A DNA stretch of 64,000 nucleotides from NCBI GenBank assembly GCA_024998625.1, contig JACOEL010000001.1:124001-188000 (forward strand). Reading direction: 5' to 3'. Shown one piece after another: positions 8,881 through 18,600 of this stretch; within the stretch, counting starts at the first letter, position 1, and each line of letters begins with the position of its first letter. The stretch comes from Nitrospira sp. Lineage in GTDB: Bacteria; Nitrospirota; Nitrospiria; Nitrospirales; Nitrospiraceae. The notes under the pieces were generated by a model that was not told the origin of the DNA, ran no database searches, and saw nothing but the letters and a program-made list of their open reading frames with translations. A program made the position numbers and the translations under genes.

Positions 8881-9258
8881 TTAGGATGCGCAGTCGGGAC
8901 AGACGGTCGGTTCTTCATCGGCGTCGCATTCGTCGGCCGTGAGCGGAAAGAATTGTTCACACTGCCGGCAGGTGCGGATTTCGAAATACGCCACCCCCTG
9001 CTCGTCGATCTCGGTCGGCAGCAGCAGTTCGAGCGGGTCGTAACCTAGTTTCGCGTCGTCATCGAAGCGAATGATGGCCAGGCGATCATTAAAGACTTCA
9101 AAAGTGGCTTCCTTGCCTTTCCGTTCCAACCGGTGTCCGACGACAAACACGGGTTGCCCCTTGCGTTTGGTGCGCAGATCTTTCAAGGTGCGTTGGGCCG
9201 CTGACGCACAGGAAAATTTGCCGGCCTGGTCGCTGGTGTCGGTTCCGAAAATTGGCAT
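8881..9258 (-). CDS. Protein with C-terminal zinc-ribbon-like cysteines, unknown
   Basis: 125 residues. The N-terminal two thirds are an unassigned soluble domain with KGKEATFEVFNDRLAIIRFD-like beta strands. The C-terminus carries two CxxC knuckles (CRQC near residue 96 and CPDC at 121-124) about 22 residues apart, as in a small zinc ribbon. The stop abuts the inverted-repeat element at 8880. There are no functional clues from neighbours. Confidence 0.65.
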   Translation of the reverse strand: MPIFGTDTSDQAGKFSCASAAQRTLKDLRTKRKGQPVFVVGHRLERKGKEATFEVFNDRLAIIRFDDDAKLGYDPLELLLPTEIDEQGVAYFEIRTCRQCEQFFPLTADECDADEEPTVCPDCAS

Positions 9259-9360
9259 AGGTCAACAGTATGGCTCTAGGGTGAAGATTTCTGTGTCCAT
9301 GTAACACAGGTGAAAAATTTGCGTCAAGGGAACCTCATGAGAAGGAGAGAGGCTGAAGGC

Positions 9361-9711
9361 ATGGCGGAGATCACAATTTATCAGAAACCCACCTGTTCAA
9401 CGTGTCGCGAGGCCGTCCGGATTGTGCGTGAAAGCGGGCAACCGTTTAAGGCGATCAATTATTATGAGCAACCCTTCACGAAGAGCCGGCTCAAGGTCCT
9501 GCTGAAGAAAGCCGGACTGACGGCGCGTGAGGTCTTACGGACGAAGGAAGATCTCTACAAGTCGCTGAAGTTGTCCGATCCGGCGCTGAGCGAGGACCAT
9601 GTGCTCGATCTGATGGTCCTGCATCCGGATTTGATCCAGCGTCCGCTCGTCGAAAAGGGCGACAAGGCCATGCTGGCGCGCCCCGCGGACACGATCACTC
9701 AGATGCTGTGA
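9361..9711 (+). CDS. ArsC/Spx-family glutaredoxin-fold protein (arsenate reductase-like)
   Basis: About 116 residues from ATG 9361 (MAEITIYQKPTCSTCREAV). In-frame starts at 9310 and 9337 exist but lie before the conserved core. The CSTC motif holds the catalytic cysteine of the ArsC/YffB fold. The conserved RPLVEKG arginine region near residue 95 is present. There are no ars operon neighbours (no arsR, arsB or acr3), so arsenate reduction is a family label only. An Spx- or YffB-like redox role is also possible. Confidence 0.8.
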   Translation: MAEITIYQKPTCSTCREAVRIVRESGQPFKAINYYEQPFTKSRLKVLLKKAGLTAREVLRTKEDLYKSLKLSDPALSEDHVLDLMVLHPDLIQRPLVEKGDKAMLARPADTITQML

Positions 9712-9793
9712 TCTTTCAAGGAACGTGGAAGCCGGGCGCATCTGTAGACCCTGTTGTGGAGGCGCCGGGTGGGGGTGATGGAGGACCGGACCT

Positions 9794-10036
9794 ATGTTTG
9801 CATTCGGTTCCGTTGATCGCGTGTCGTTGCTCGGGCGGATTCTGCAACGGCTCAACCTACGCTTTCCGTCGCTGTTTGTGTTGTTCGCCCTCCTCACCCT
9901 GGCGGACATCATTGTGCCGGACGTGATCCCGTTGGCCGACGAGATCGGTCTGGCCCTGCTGACGTTGTTGCTGGGGTTGTGGAAAGAGCGCCGCACTCAA
10001 CGCCGGGCCCAGGCCAGTCGAAGCACGCCGTGGTAA
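9794..10036 (+). CDS. Small membrane protein, unknown
   Basis: 80 residues with two predicted hydrophobic segments (PSLFVLFALLTLADIIVP and EIGLALLTLLLGLW) and a basic C-terminal tail (KERRTQRRAQASR). It resembles the small DUF6116-like inner-membrane proteins by the pattern RFPSLF...PDVIPLADE, but I am not certain of that label. The stop is 10 bp from the convergent RNase D stop. Confidence 0.6.
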   Translation: MFAFGSVDRVSLLGRILQRLNLRFPSLFVLFALLTLADIIVPDVIPLADEIGLALLTLLLGLWKERRTQRRAQASRSTPW

Positions 10037-10046
10037 ACGGCGGAGA

Positions 10047-11252
10047 CTAAGGGTGGTCGAGATGGCCGAAGCGGAGTTTGCCGAGCTGCGGGTCGATCCA
10101 CACCTTCAGGTCGCCGGATAAGACGCTGAGGAGTGTTTCTCCGACCAGTTGCCGCCGCCATCCCCGCAAGACGGGAATATCCATCTCTTCCACCGGCGAG
10201 GCGCGTTCGACTAGGGCCTGCAAGTCGCCGGTGGTGGCAATCAACGTCGGGGCAATGTTCTCCACAGAGGCACGGGACTTCAGCACCGCCTGCAACAGCT
10301 CCAACACCCCGGTGGATTCGGGGTCGGGTTTGCGATCGCGCGGGACCTCGGGCCATTCGGATTCCGGTCGCGCCAACGCCTGCTGCATGGTGGTGAGAAG
10401 CGCTTGCCCGTTCCGTTCGACTTCCGAGGAATACATCCCGCGCATGCCGCGCAATTGATCCAGCGTCCGCGGTGTTTGACGGGCCAGCTGCACCAGCACC
10501 TCGTCACGCATCACTCGTCCTCGCGGGACGTTGCGACGTCGGGCCTCCCCCTCACGCCAGGCGGCCAGGTCGCGCAGGACGCCGGCCGCTCGAGGTTTGA
10601 GGCTATCCCACCCGCGGATGCGCTGATACCGCTCCTGCGGGTCCCGCGCCTGTGCGCCGAGAGAGACCTCCAAGCGGGCGAATTCCTCGTCCGCCCATTC
10701 CGAGCGACCCATCACGGACAATTTCTGCCGGAGATGCCGGTGCACCGGCAGTAGAAAAGTCACGTCGTCCAGGGCATAGACCAGCTGCTCCCGACTCAGC
10801 GGCCGCTGGCTCCAATTCGTAAACGTATGAGCCTTGTCGAGTTTCACGCCCTGGACGCGTTGGACCAGGTTGGCATAGGCGGTCTGCGCGCCGTACCCGA
10901 CCATGGCGGCGGCGATCTGCGTATCGAAAAACGGCTTCGGCAGACGTCCGGCGTGGTGCGCAAACAGTTCCAGGTCCTGCCGTCCCGCATGCAGCACTTT
11001 TTCAACGGTGGCATCGCAGACAAGCTCCCAGAATCGGGCCATGGGCGCGGTCTCTTGTACGGCTGGAAAGTCGATGACCGCCGCCACCCCTTCCGCCGCG
11101 ACCTGGATCAACTCTAAACGTGGAATGAAATGCTCTTCCCCCATGAACTCGGTGTCGATGGCGATGACCGAGCTGTCGATGAGGCGATCACAGAGGGCGT
11201 CGAGCGATTCGTCGGAAGTAATGAATATCTGTTCCGGTTCCAGTGTGGCCAT
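10047..11252 (-). CDS. rnd: Ribonuclease D
   Basis: 3'-5' exoribonuclease that trims tRNA precursors. The DEDDy exonuclease signature is complete: AIDTEFMGE (Asp/Glu), HAGRQDLELF (Asp) and YALDDVTFLLPV (Tyr/Asp). An HRDC domain follows around residues 215-290 (WREGEARRRNVPRGRVMRDE). The 401-residue length is typical. It starts 3 bp after the stop of the J-domain gene, so the two are co-transcribed. Confidence 0.92.
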   Translation of the reverse strand: MATLEPEQIFITSDESLDALCDRLIDSSVIAIDTEFMGEEHFIPRLELIQVAAEGVAAVIDFPAVQETAPMARFWELVCDATVEKVLHAGRQDLELFAHHAGRLPKPFFDTQIAAAMVGYGAQTAYANLVQRVQGVKLDKAHTFTNWSQRPLSREQLVYALDDVTFLLPVHRHLRQKLSVMGRSEWADEEFARLEVSLGAQARDPQERYQRIRGWDSLKPRAAGVLRDLAAWREGEARRRNVPRGRVMRDEVLVQLARQTPRTLDQLRGMRGMYSSEVERNGQALLTTMQQALARPESEWPEVPRDRKPDPESTGVLELLQAVLKSRASVENIAPTLIATTGDLQALVERASPVEEMDIPVLRGWRRQLVGETLLSVLSGDLKVWIDPQLGKLRFGHLDHP

Positions 11253-11255
11253 CGG

Positions 11256-11885
11256 TTACTCAGTGGGACGATATTCCGCCCCGCGTGAAATCGGCGGTTC
11301 GGTGTTGCTCAGGCTCAAGTACTCTTTGAGGAATTGATAGGCTTCGAGGATCCGCCGGAGTTCGGGTTCTGAACTGCGGTCGCCGTTGCGCGCATCGGGG
11401 TGGAGTTCTTTGGCGCGTTGACGGAAGGATGTGGTCACATCGGCGAGCGGAGTCCCGAACTCGAGCCCCAGAATCTGATAGGCATCGTACGCATTGGTGA
11501 CTTCATTGGTCGCGCCGGTGGGACTTCCCTCCCCTCCCGCGGCTTTGAGGAAATCGGCCAGATTGATTTTGCGGCGTCGTCGGCGTGGACGTTCTCGAAT
11601 TTCGCTGTCGAGTTCGTCCCAGCGATCTTCGACGAACTCCAATCGTGACTCCAGCCGAACGGCACCCGAGACATCTCTCACCAGGTCCAATTCGTCTTCA
11701 ATCTGCTGCAGCGACCGTTCGACCTCTTCGAGCCCCGGCTCGATACGGAAGTAACTGTCCACCCGTTCCTGCATCATGAAATCGACGGCAAACTCCATGC
11801 TGTCGACATTCTTGGCGCGCAACATGCCGATGCGCCGTCGCATGCCTCGCTGATATTTAAACAGGCGATTAGTCGAAAAGGCCAC
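11256..11885 (-). CDS. J-domain protein (DnaJ-like co-chaperone)
   Basis: 209 residues with an unusual layout. The first ~120 residues are a charged, probably coiled-coil region ([31 protein letters not shown]). The J domain is at the C-terminus (about 133-190: YQILGLEFGTPLADVTTSFRQ), with the essential HPD in KELHPDARNG. There is no zinc-finger or C-terminal substrate domain, so this is a class III J protein that would direct DnaK to a specific client. It is in an operon with rnd. Confidence 0.85.
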   Translation of the reverse strand: MAFSTNRLFKYQRGMRRRIGMLRAKNVDSMEFAVDFMMQERVDSYFRIEPGLEEVERSLQQIEDELDLVRDVSGAVRLESRLEFVEDRWDELDSEIRERPRRRRRKINLADFLKAAGGEGSPTGATNEVTNAYDAYQILGLEFGTPLADVTTSFRQRAKELHPDARNGDRSSEPELRRILEAYQFLKEYLSLSNTEPPISRGAEYRPTE

Positions 11886-11995
11886 AAGTCCTCGTTGGGC
11901 GTGACTCTCCAGGGGGCCGGCAAAGTCGTGGGCATCTTAGCACAACCGTTTGTGCTGCGATAAGAGTGGAGCATCCTGCTAGGAAGAGGAGAAGC

Positions 11996-13255
11996 CTAGA
12001 GACACCAAAAGCCGAGCGCCGCGAGGATCGTGGGAGGCAACGCACCCAGGAACAGTCCCAGCGGATTGATGGACTCATCTTCGAAGTGGCCGCGAAGCAT
12101 AGCCACGCCGGCCGGGTTCGGCGCATTGGCGATGATGGTCAGGCCGCCGCCCGTGACTGCGCCGGCCACCAGCGCGTATTTAAATCCATCCGACAAGCCT
12201 TCCACGAGCGACCCGAGATAGGTCAGCGCCGCATTGTCGGTGAAGGCTGTCAGGATAGTCGCCCCGAAAAAAACTGCATCGTTGCTCATGCTCAGCAGGA
12301 CCGGTTGCAACCACCACTGCTGCTGTCCACCCATCACCACCAGACCTGCCAGAAAGAATCCCACAAGTAAGCCCTCGCGCAGGATTAAACGATCCTGATG
12401 TCGTTCGTAAGCCTGGGCGACACCTAGAAAGAACAGAAAGACACCCAGGAACATCACCGGGTGATGGGCGGAGAGCACCACTATTCCAAGAAATACCAGG
12501 TGCAGCACGATCATCGTGAGGGGCACCCTGCCAGGCGCTGTTTCGCGGCCCCCTGCAGTGATTCGACAGATCTCTCTACGGAACAGCAGCGCCGCAGTCA
12601 CCGCATTGGCGACAACCACAACAGCGGCTTTCCATCCGAAGTTTCCTATCATGAACGGGAAGTCCCAGTTCCAGGTGCCGGCCACCATTAAGACCGGAGG
12701 CGCCGCAAAAGGTGTGAGGGTTCCGCCGATTGAAACATTCACGAACAGCACTCCCAGGGTGGCATACCTCAAGGGTTTTGACAGGCCATTCTGAAAAAAG
12801 CGGTCACGTAGCATCAGGGCGGCCAGGGTCATGGCTGCGGGTTCGGTGATGAATGATCCCAGCAACGGTACCAGCGTCAGAATGGTGAAATAGGCGCTCA
12901 GATTGTGCGGCAACGGGAGGGCCTTGCTGAGCAGTCGCACTCCGCTCGTGGCGGCATGCAGGATGGGGCGCGTGCCCGCGATGACCATGATGGCGAAGAC
13001 GAACAGCGGTTCCGTGAAGTTGCGTGAGTCAAGGTAGTGCGTCGCGGCAGCCGGCCCATCGGTGACGAACATGACGGCGATGAGGACGAGCGCCCAGAAG
13101 CCGAAGACGACTTCGACTTCCCCCAGCAAATGCCACAGCCCGGCATGCGCCGGCCTTGTATGGGCCAGGTGCTCAAAAAATGCGGTGGAGAAGGTATGCA
13201 GGATCGCGACGGCAAACAGGGCGGTCCCGATCATTTCGATAGTGGTTGGCGTCAC
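11996..13255 (-). CDS. Putative Na+/H+ antiporter (membrane)
   Basis: 419 residues, highly hydrophobic, with about 11 predicted membrane helices. It matches the pattern of the 'putative Na+/H+ antiporter' family (PF07399 type), including FITEPAAMTLAALMLRD and NVSIGGTLTPFAAPPVLM, where acidic and polar residues inside helices would bind cations. It starts at GTG 13255. The next upstream gene is malic enzyme, about 150 bp away. Substrate and direction are inferred from the family only. Confidence 0.8.
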   Translation of the reverse strand: MTPTTIEMIGTALFAVAILHTFSTAFFEHLAHTRPAHAGLWHLLGEVEVVFGFWALVLIAVMFVTDGPAAATHYLDSRNFTEPLFVFAIMVIAGTRPILHAATSGVRLLSKALPLPHNLSAYFTILTLVPLLGSFITEPAAMTLAALMLRDRFFQNGLSKPLRYATLGVLFVNVSIGGTLTPFAAPPVLMVAGTWNWDFPFMIGNFGWKAAVVVVANAVTAALLFRREICRITAGGRETAPGRVPLTMIVLHLVFLGIVVLSAHHPVMFLGVFLFFLGVAQAYERHQDRLILREGLLVGFFLAGLVVMGGQQQWWLQPVLLSMSNDAVFFGATILTAFTDNAALTYLGSLVEGLSDGFKYALVAGAVTGGGLTIIANAPNPAGVAMLRGHFEDESINPLGLFLGALPPTILAALGFWCL

Positions 13256-13402
13256 GTTGATTTCTCAGGACGGTCGCGGCCAATCCGGCTGGGGATGACG
13301 CGCGGACGAACCGGTTTCATCAGAATATGTGCGCACTGTACATGGGGTATGAGGACTAGGCCAAGCAAGAAAAGAAAAGGCAGGGAGCTGACTGTTGGAC
13401 GG

Positions 13403-14845
13403 TCAGCGAAGATCGTCGTCGATCCGGATACGGCGGCGGGCCACGCCGGTTGCGCGCGCAGCGGCGGCCACCGCCTTCGCGACGCGCGGCACCACGTCGC
13501 GATCGAACACGCTGGGGATGATATAGTCCTCCGACAGGGCCTCGGCCGGCACACAACCGGCAATGGCCCCGGCCGCCGCCAGCTTCATGGCTTCGTTGAT
13601 CTCACTGGCTTGCACGTCGAGTGCCCCGCGGAAAATTCCCGGAAACGACAAGGCGTTGTTGATCTGGTTGGGAAAGTCCGACCGGCCGGTGGCAAAGATC
13701 CGTGAGGCCTCATCGCCCACCTTCGGCTCGATCTCCGGATCAGGGTTGGCCATCGCGAAGACGATCCGGTCCTGATTCATCCGTTCGAGATCCTCCCGGT
13801 TCAGTACATTGCCCACTGAGAGCCCGATAAACACGTCGGCTCCCTTCAAGGCCTCATGCAGAGTTCCGCGCGGTTGATCGCGCCGGATACAAGCTTGCAG
13901 ATCGGTACGGCAGGCTCGCAGTTCTTCCGCATCACCCATCAACACGATGCCTTCTTTGTCGCATCCGACGACATGGGCCGCCCCGGCGGCGAGCAAAATA
14001 CGGCAACAGGCAGTTCCGGCCGCGCCCAGACCGTTCACGACGATCCGGACCTCATCCATCCGTTTTCCGACCACCTTTAACGCATTGGTCAGGGCGGCAA
14101 GGAGGACGACGGCCGTACCGTGCTGATCGTCATGCATGACCGGAATGTCGAGGGACGTCTTGAGCGCCCGTTCAATCTCAAAACAGCGTGGCGCACTGAT
14201 GTCTTCTAGATTGATGCCCCCGAATCCCGGTGCGATGTCGCGAACGATGCGGATGATTTCGTCGGGGTCCTGTGTGGCGACACAAATCGGCCAGGCATCG
14301 ATGCCGGCCAACTCCTTGAAGAGCATGACCTTGCCTTCCATGACCGGCAGCGCGGCGGCAGGCCCGAGGTTACCTAATCCCAACACCGCGGACCCGTCTG
14401 TGACGACGGCCACGCTATTGCTCTTGATCGTGAAGGCGTAGGCTTTCGATGGATCTTTCGCAATAGCCTGGCAGACGCGTCCCACGCCGGGAGTGTAGAT
14501 CATCGAGAGGACGTTGCGCGTATTGACCGGGACTTTGCTCTGGACTCTGATTTTTCCGCCCAGATGGAGGAGGAAAATCCGGTCGGACGCCGAGAGCACA
14601 TTCACTTCCGGCAGGGCTTCGAGGCGTTCGAGGACATGATCTCCGTGGGCCTCATTCTGGACGTCGAAGGTAATGTCCCTGATCATGCGTTCGGCATTCG
14701 CCGATACGATGTCCACGGCCCCGAGGTTGGCGCCCTCTTCGGCCAGCAGGCCGGCGACCTTGGCGAAGATACCCGGTTTGTTGAGGAGTGCGAGGCGGAC
14801 GGTCAGGCGGTAGTTGGAATAGGGCCCGATGTCATCGGTGGTCAT
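13403..14845 (-). CDS. NAD-dependent malic enzyme with N-terminal ACT domain
   Basis: Oxidative decarboxylation of malate to pyruvate (or the reverse). The 480 residues start with an ACT regulatory domain (about 12-85: LTVRLALLNKPGIFAKVAGLL). The malic domain has the catalytic Tyr region MIYTPGVGRVCQAI, the metal-binding DDQHGTA motif and the NAD-binding motif VVNGLGAAGTACCRILL. It lacks the phosphotransacetylase tail of MaeB-type enzymes. There is no clear ribosome site before ATG 14845. The ACT domain suggests amino-acid or metabolite feedback. Confidence 0.9.
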   Translation of the reverse strand: MTTDDIGPYSNYRLTVRLALLNKPGIFAKVAGLLAEEGANLGAVDIVSANAERMIRDITFDVQNEAHGDHVLERLEALPEVNVLSASDRIFLLHLGGKIRVQSKVPVNTRNVLSMIYTPGVGRVCQAIAKDPSKAYAFTIKSNSVAVVTDGSAVLGLGNLGPAAALPVMEGKVMLFKELAGIDAWPICVATQDPDEIIRIVRDIAPGFGGINLEDISAPRCFEIERALKTSLDIPVMHDDQHGTAVVLLAALTNALKVVGKRMDEVRIVVNGLGAAGTACCRILLAAGAAHVVGCDKEGIVLMGDAEELRACRTDLQACIRRDQPRGTLHEALKGADVFIGLSVGNVLNREDLERMNQDRIVFAMANPDPEIEPKVGDEASRIFATGRSDFPNQINNALSFPGIFRGALDVQASEINEAMKLAAAGAIAGCVPAEALSEDYIIPSVFDRDVVPRVAKAVAAAARATGVARRRIRIDDDLR

Positions 14846-15290
14846 AGGCTGCGACTCGGAGGTGAGTGGCCTTGTTCAAGAGTGTATCACAGGGGAGAAC
14901 ACGCCGGTACGGACCATGGGGCCCGTTCGCTGCACAGGGCCGCCGCGTTCCATCGAATAGGCACCATCGCCAACGTCTTTCTGCTGCACGCAGCCGGGCG
15001 GTGAGATTCGCAGGAACGGTAACATGAACCATGGCGAGGTCGGGGAGGATGAAGGCGCAATGATTAGTTGATGTTCATGCCATATCATATTGAAAAGGCG
15101 GCATTGATCAGATTCAGGACGAAAAGCTTTTCAGCTGTTTGCCAGGGAATATCCAGGGCCCTGCTGGGCGTTCTGGGTAGGCAAAACAAGAGGGTGAAGA
15201 GTTTCGTTGACTTTTTTTGACAGGTTGGCTACCCTCGGCCCGCCCTTGTGGTGGGCACTTATATTCTCAACCTTTCAAGGAGGGGTTTCC
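14846..15290. other. 445-bp intergenic region with a promoter near its right end
   Basis: I see no convincing gene here. The right third is AT-richer and contains TTGACT (15207-15212) with TACCCT (15230-15235) at 17-bp spacing, a plausible promoter for the repeat peptide that starts at 15291. A second TTGACA at 15217 has no matching -10. Confidence 0.4.
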
Positions 15291-15515
15291 ATGAAGCGTG
15301 CTCTATTTGCATTCGTAGCGGCAGCCATTCTCGTTGCATTCACCGCCCCGTCTTTCGCCGGCGACGATAAGAAGAAGGAAGAGAAGAAGGGCGGCCACTT
15401 CTCCCAGACCCTCTTCGGTGACGACAAGAAGAAGGAAGAGAAGAAGGGGGGACACCTGTCCCAGACCGTGTTCGGCGACGACAAGAAGAAGGAAGAAAAG
15501 AAGGGCGGGCACTGA
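15291..15515 (+). CDS. Secreted lysine-rich tandem-repeat peptide
   Basis: 74 residues from ATG 15291, preceded by AAGGAGG. The start of a longer open frame at 15207 lies over the promoter and is rejected. Residues 1-23 are a signal peptide ending SFA. The mature part is two and two-thirds copies of a 19-residue unit, GDDKKKEEKKGGHFSQTLF and close variants, ending in GGH. It is extremely charged (K, E, D) with one His per unit, and so possibly disordered and metal- or polyanion-binding. It is monocistronic, with a strong terminator. No family recognised. Confidence 0.75.
   Translation: MKRALFAFVAAAILVAFTAPSFAGDDKKKEEKKGGHFSQTLFGDDKKKEEKKGGHLSQTVFGDDKKKEEKKGGH
15360..15512 (+). repeat. 57-bp in-frame tandem repeat, 2.7 copies
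   Basis: Units begin at 15360, 15417 and 15474 (the third is cut at 39 bp). They encode the GDDKKKEEKKGGH unit. Copies differ mostly at third positions and at F/L and L/V in the linker, so selection on protein sequence seems likely. Confidence 0.9.
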
Positions 15516-15545
15516 TCCCCGCTTCCAACGTTCTTTCGTAGTCTA

Positions 15546-15588
15546 AATTGGCTCGCGACTCCGGATGCCGGCGCGAGCCAATTTTTTT
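15546..15588 (+). terminator. Rho-independent terminator of the repeat-peptide gene
   Basis: A 12-bp perfect stem (AATTGGCTCGCG with its complement ending at 15583), a 14-nt loop and a run of T to 15588. It lies 30 bp past the stop. Confidence 0.9.
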
Positions 15589-15662
15589 GCCTCACGCGAC
15601 TGCCGCTTCTTCTCTCCCACGCTTCATTGACCCATTCAATTGGTGCGTGATACGGTTCGCGC

Positions 15663-18600
15663 ATGACAAGCACAACCGCCGGCCGTGAGCCGAATCGCCT
15701 CATACAGCAGACCAGTCCCTATCTTCTGCAACATGCCTATAACCCGGTGGATTGGTATCCGTGGGGCCCGGAGGCCTTGGCCCAGGCGGCGAAGCTGAAT
15801 CGACCGATTCTGCTCTCCATCGGCTATTCCTCCTGCCATTGGTGTCATGTCATGGAGCGGGAATCGTTCGAGAACGAGGCGATCGCCCGGCTGATGAATC
15901 AGCATTTCGTCTGCATCAAAGTCGATCGCGAGGAACGGCCCGATCTCGACGAAATTTATATGCAAGCCACGCTGGCGCTGAATCGTAATCAGGGTGGCTG
16001 GCCCATGACGGTGTTTCTCACCCCCGACCAGAAGCCGTTTTTTGCCGGCACCTATTTCCCGCCGGAGGATCGCTGGGGTCGTCCGGGTTTCCCCACCCTG
16101 CTGAAGAAAATTGCTGAGTACTGGGAGAAAGATCATGCGGGCGTACTCACCCAAGCCGCGACCCTCACGGCGCGCCTGCAGGACGGCAGTCACGCCCCCT
16201 CTCCGACCACGGTCGGCGAAGCCGAACTCGACATGGCTGTGACCCAGTTTGCGGAGGACTTCGATGCGAAGCTCGGAGGATTCGGCAGCGCTCCGAAATT
16301 CCCTCCTGCCACCGGGCTCTCACTGTTACTCCATTGTTATCACCGTACAAAAGATCCCCATACGCTCACGATGGTCCGTACCACGCTGGATGCCATGGCG
16401 GCCGGTGGGATCTACGATCAGATCGGGGGCGGCTTCGCGCGCTATTCGACCGACGAACGTTGGCTGGTGCCCCATTTCGAGAAGATGCTGTACGACAATG
16501 CCCTGCTGGCGCGCGTCTATGTTGAAGCGTTTCAGGTCACCGGAGATCAAAACTACCGACGCGTGGCCTGTGAGACCCTCGACTATATTCTGAAGGAAAT
16601 GACGTCCCCCGAGGGCGGATTCTATTCCGCGACCGATGCCGACTCTGAAGGGGTGGAAGGCAAATTCTTCGTCTGGACGCCGGATGAGATTGGCGCGGCG
16701 CTCTCGAACGAAGAGGATGTGCGTCGGATCTGTGTCTATTACGATGTCACACCGGCCGGCAACTGGGAGCACAAGAATGTGCTGCATACGGCCAAGTCCG
16801 TTACGTCGGTGGCGAAGGAACTGGGGCTGACCGTCGAGGAATTGCAGGAGACCATCGATCGGGTGAAACCGTTGCTCTATGCGGCGCGCGCGAACCGCGT
16901 TCCGCCCGGACTCGACGATAAGGTCATCACGGCCTGGAACGGGATGATGATCAGCGCCATGGCGGAAGCCGGGCGGGTGTTCGACATTCCGCGATATCGG
17001 GCTGCCGCCGAACGCGCCTGTGAGTTTCTCCTGACCACGCTTTCCAAGCCGGATGGACGACTCCTGCGGACCTATCGAGCCGGCACGGCCCACCTGGATG
17101 CCTATCTCGAAGACTATGCCTATTTTGCCGAAGGCTTGATCGATACCTATGAAGCAGGCAGCCACGAGCGATACCTGTCTGCGGCGGTGCGGCTCGCGGA
17201 GCGCATCCTGGCGGATTTCTCCGACAGTCAACAGGGCGGCTTCTTCACCACAGCCAGGGGCCACGAAGCCCTGATCATGCGGAGTCGTGAAGGGCCGGAC
17301 GGAGCTACGCCGAGCGGGAATGCCGTGGCGGCATCGGCGCTGGCCAGGTTGTCCTATCACTTCGGGCGGGAAGATTTCCGGCAGGCGGCTGCGGCGGCTG
17401 TGCGCGCCTATGGACGCCAGATTGCCCGCTACCCGCGCGCATTTGCGAAGAGTCTGATCGTCGTCGATCTGTTGACCAGCGGTCCGGTTGAAATGGCCGT
17501 CATCGGGGCATTCAACGATCCCAACGCCGTCGCGTTGCGCGCGGCAGTCAGCCGGACCTATATCCCGAATCGTGTCATCGCCTATCGGACATCGCAGGAG
17601 TCCGCGGCAAGCCATCCGCTGTTGCAAGGGAAGGCCCTAGTCGGTGGTAAGGCGGCGCTCTATGTCTGTCGCAATTTTGCTTGCCGACAACCGATCATTG
17701 ATCCCGCAGATCTCCCTGGCCTACTCGATCCGTCGCACACAGCTGCCCCGCCGTTGGCTGCGCCCGAGCAGAAGGTCTTGAGCGGAAAGTTGTATCCGGG
17801 GGCCGCGACCGTTCAGGGCACGGCCGGTTACGCCGCCAGGAAGATCCACGATGCCACAGGGCCTGGTTCCCTGGCCCATGGGTTCGGACCGTTCGGGACG
17901 ACGGGACTCACGGTGAGCCGCCTGGGGTTCGGCACCTATCGGGTTGGTCAACGGGAAGCGGAGCATCGGGAGGCGTTGCTCAAGGCGATTCGCTCGGGCT
18001 GCAACCTGATCGACACCTCCACGAATTATATGGACGGTGAGAGCGAGCAGGTGGTGGGGACGGTTCTGCATCAATTGATCGGGGCCGGTGAAGTGGCCCG
18101 CGAGGACATCATCGTGGTGTCGAAGATCGGCTATGTGCAGGGTCAGAATCTGGCCCAGGCTAAAACGCGGGAAAAATCCGGGAAACCCTATCCGGATATG
18201 GTGAAGTACGGCGACGATATTTGGCACTGCATTCATCCGGAGTTTCTGGCGGATCAATTGACGCTGTCCCTGGATCGACTGGGGTTGGCGACGTTGGATG
18301 TTTGTTTGCTCCACAACCCGGAGTATTTTCTATCCCACGCGACCCGGCTCGGCGCCGGTGAGCAATCTGATCTGTCCACGCTGCGCGATACATTTTATGC
18401 GCGGTTGCAACTGGCGTTCGAGTACTGCGAGCGGCAGGTCGAAGCAGGCCGGCTGCGCGGGTACGGCGTTTCGTCCAATACATCGACGGCATCCCCTGAT
18501 GAGTCCGGCGCCACGTCTTTGTCCCGCATGATTGCGGCCGCGAAGGCGGCGGCGCAAAAGGTCGGAGCGGCGGCGCACCATTTCACGGTCCTGCAATGCC

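Noticed and set aside
9310-9360. Longer N-terminus for the ArsC-like protein
   Set aside because: The conserved fold begins at MAEITIYQKPTCSTC (9361); the extra residues are charged and non-homologous, though a start at 9337 cannot be excluded.
16326-17627. 433-codon minus-strand open frame inside the DUF255 gene
   Set aside because: Shadow of GC-rich coding sequence; the translation is rich in Arg, His and Gly with no family motif.
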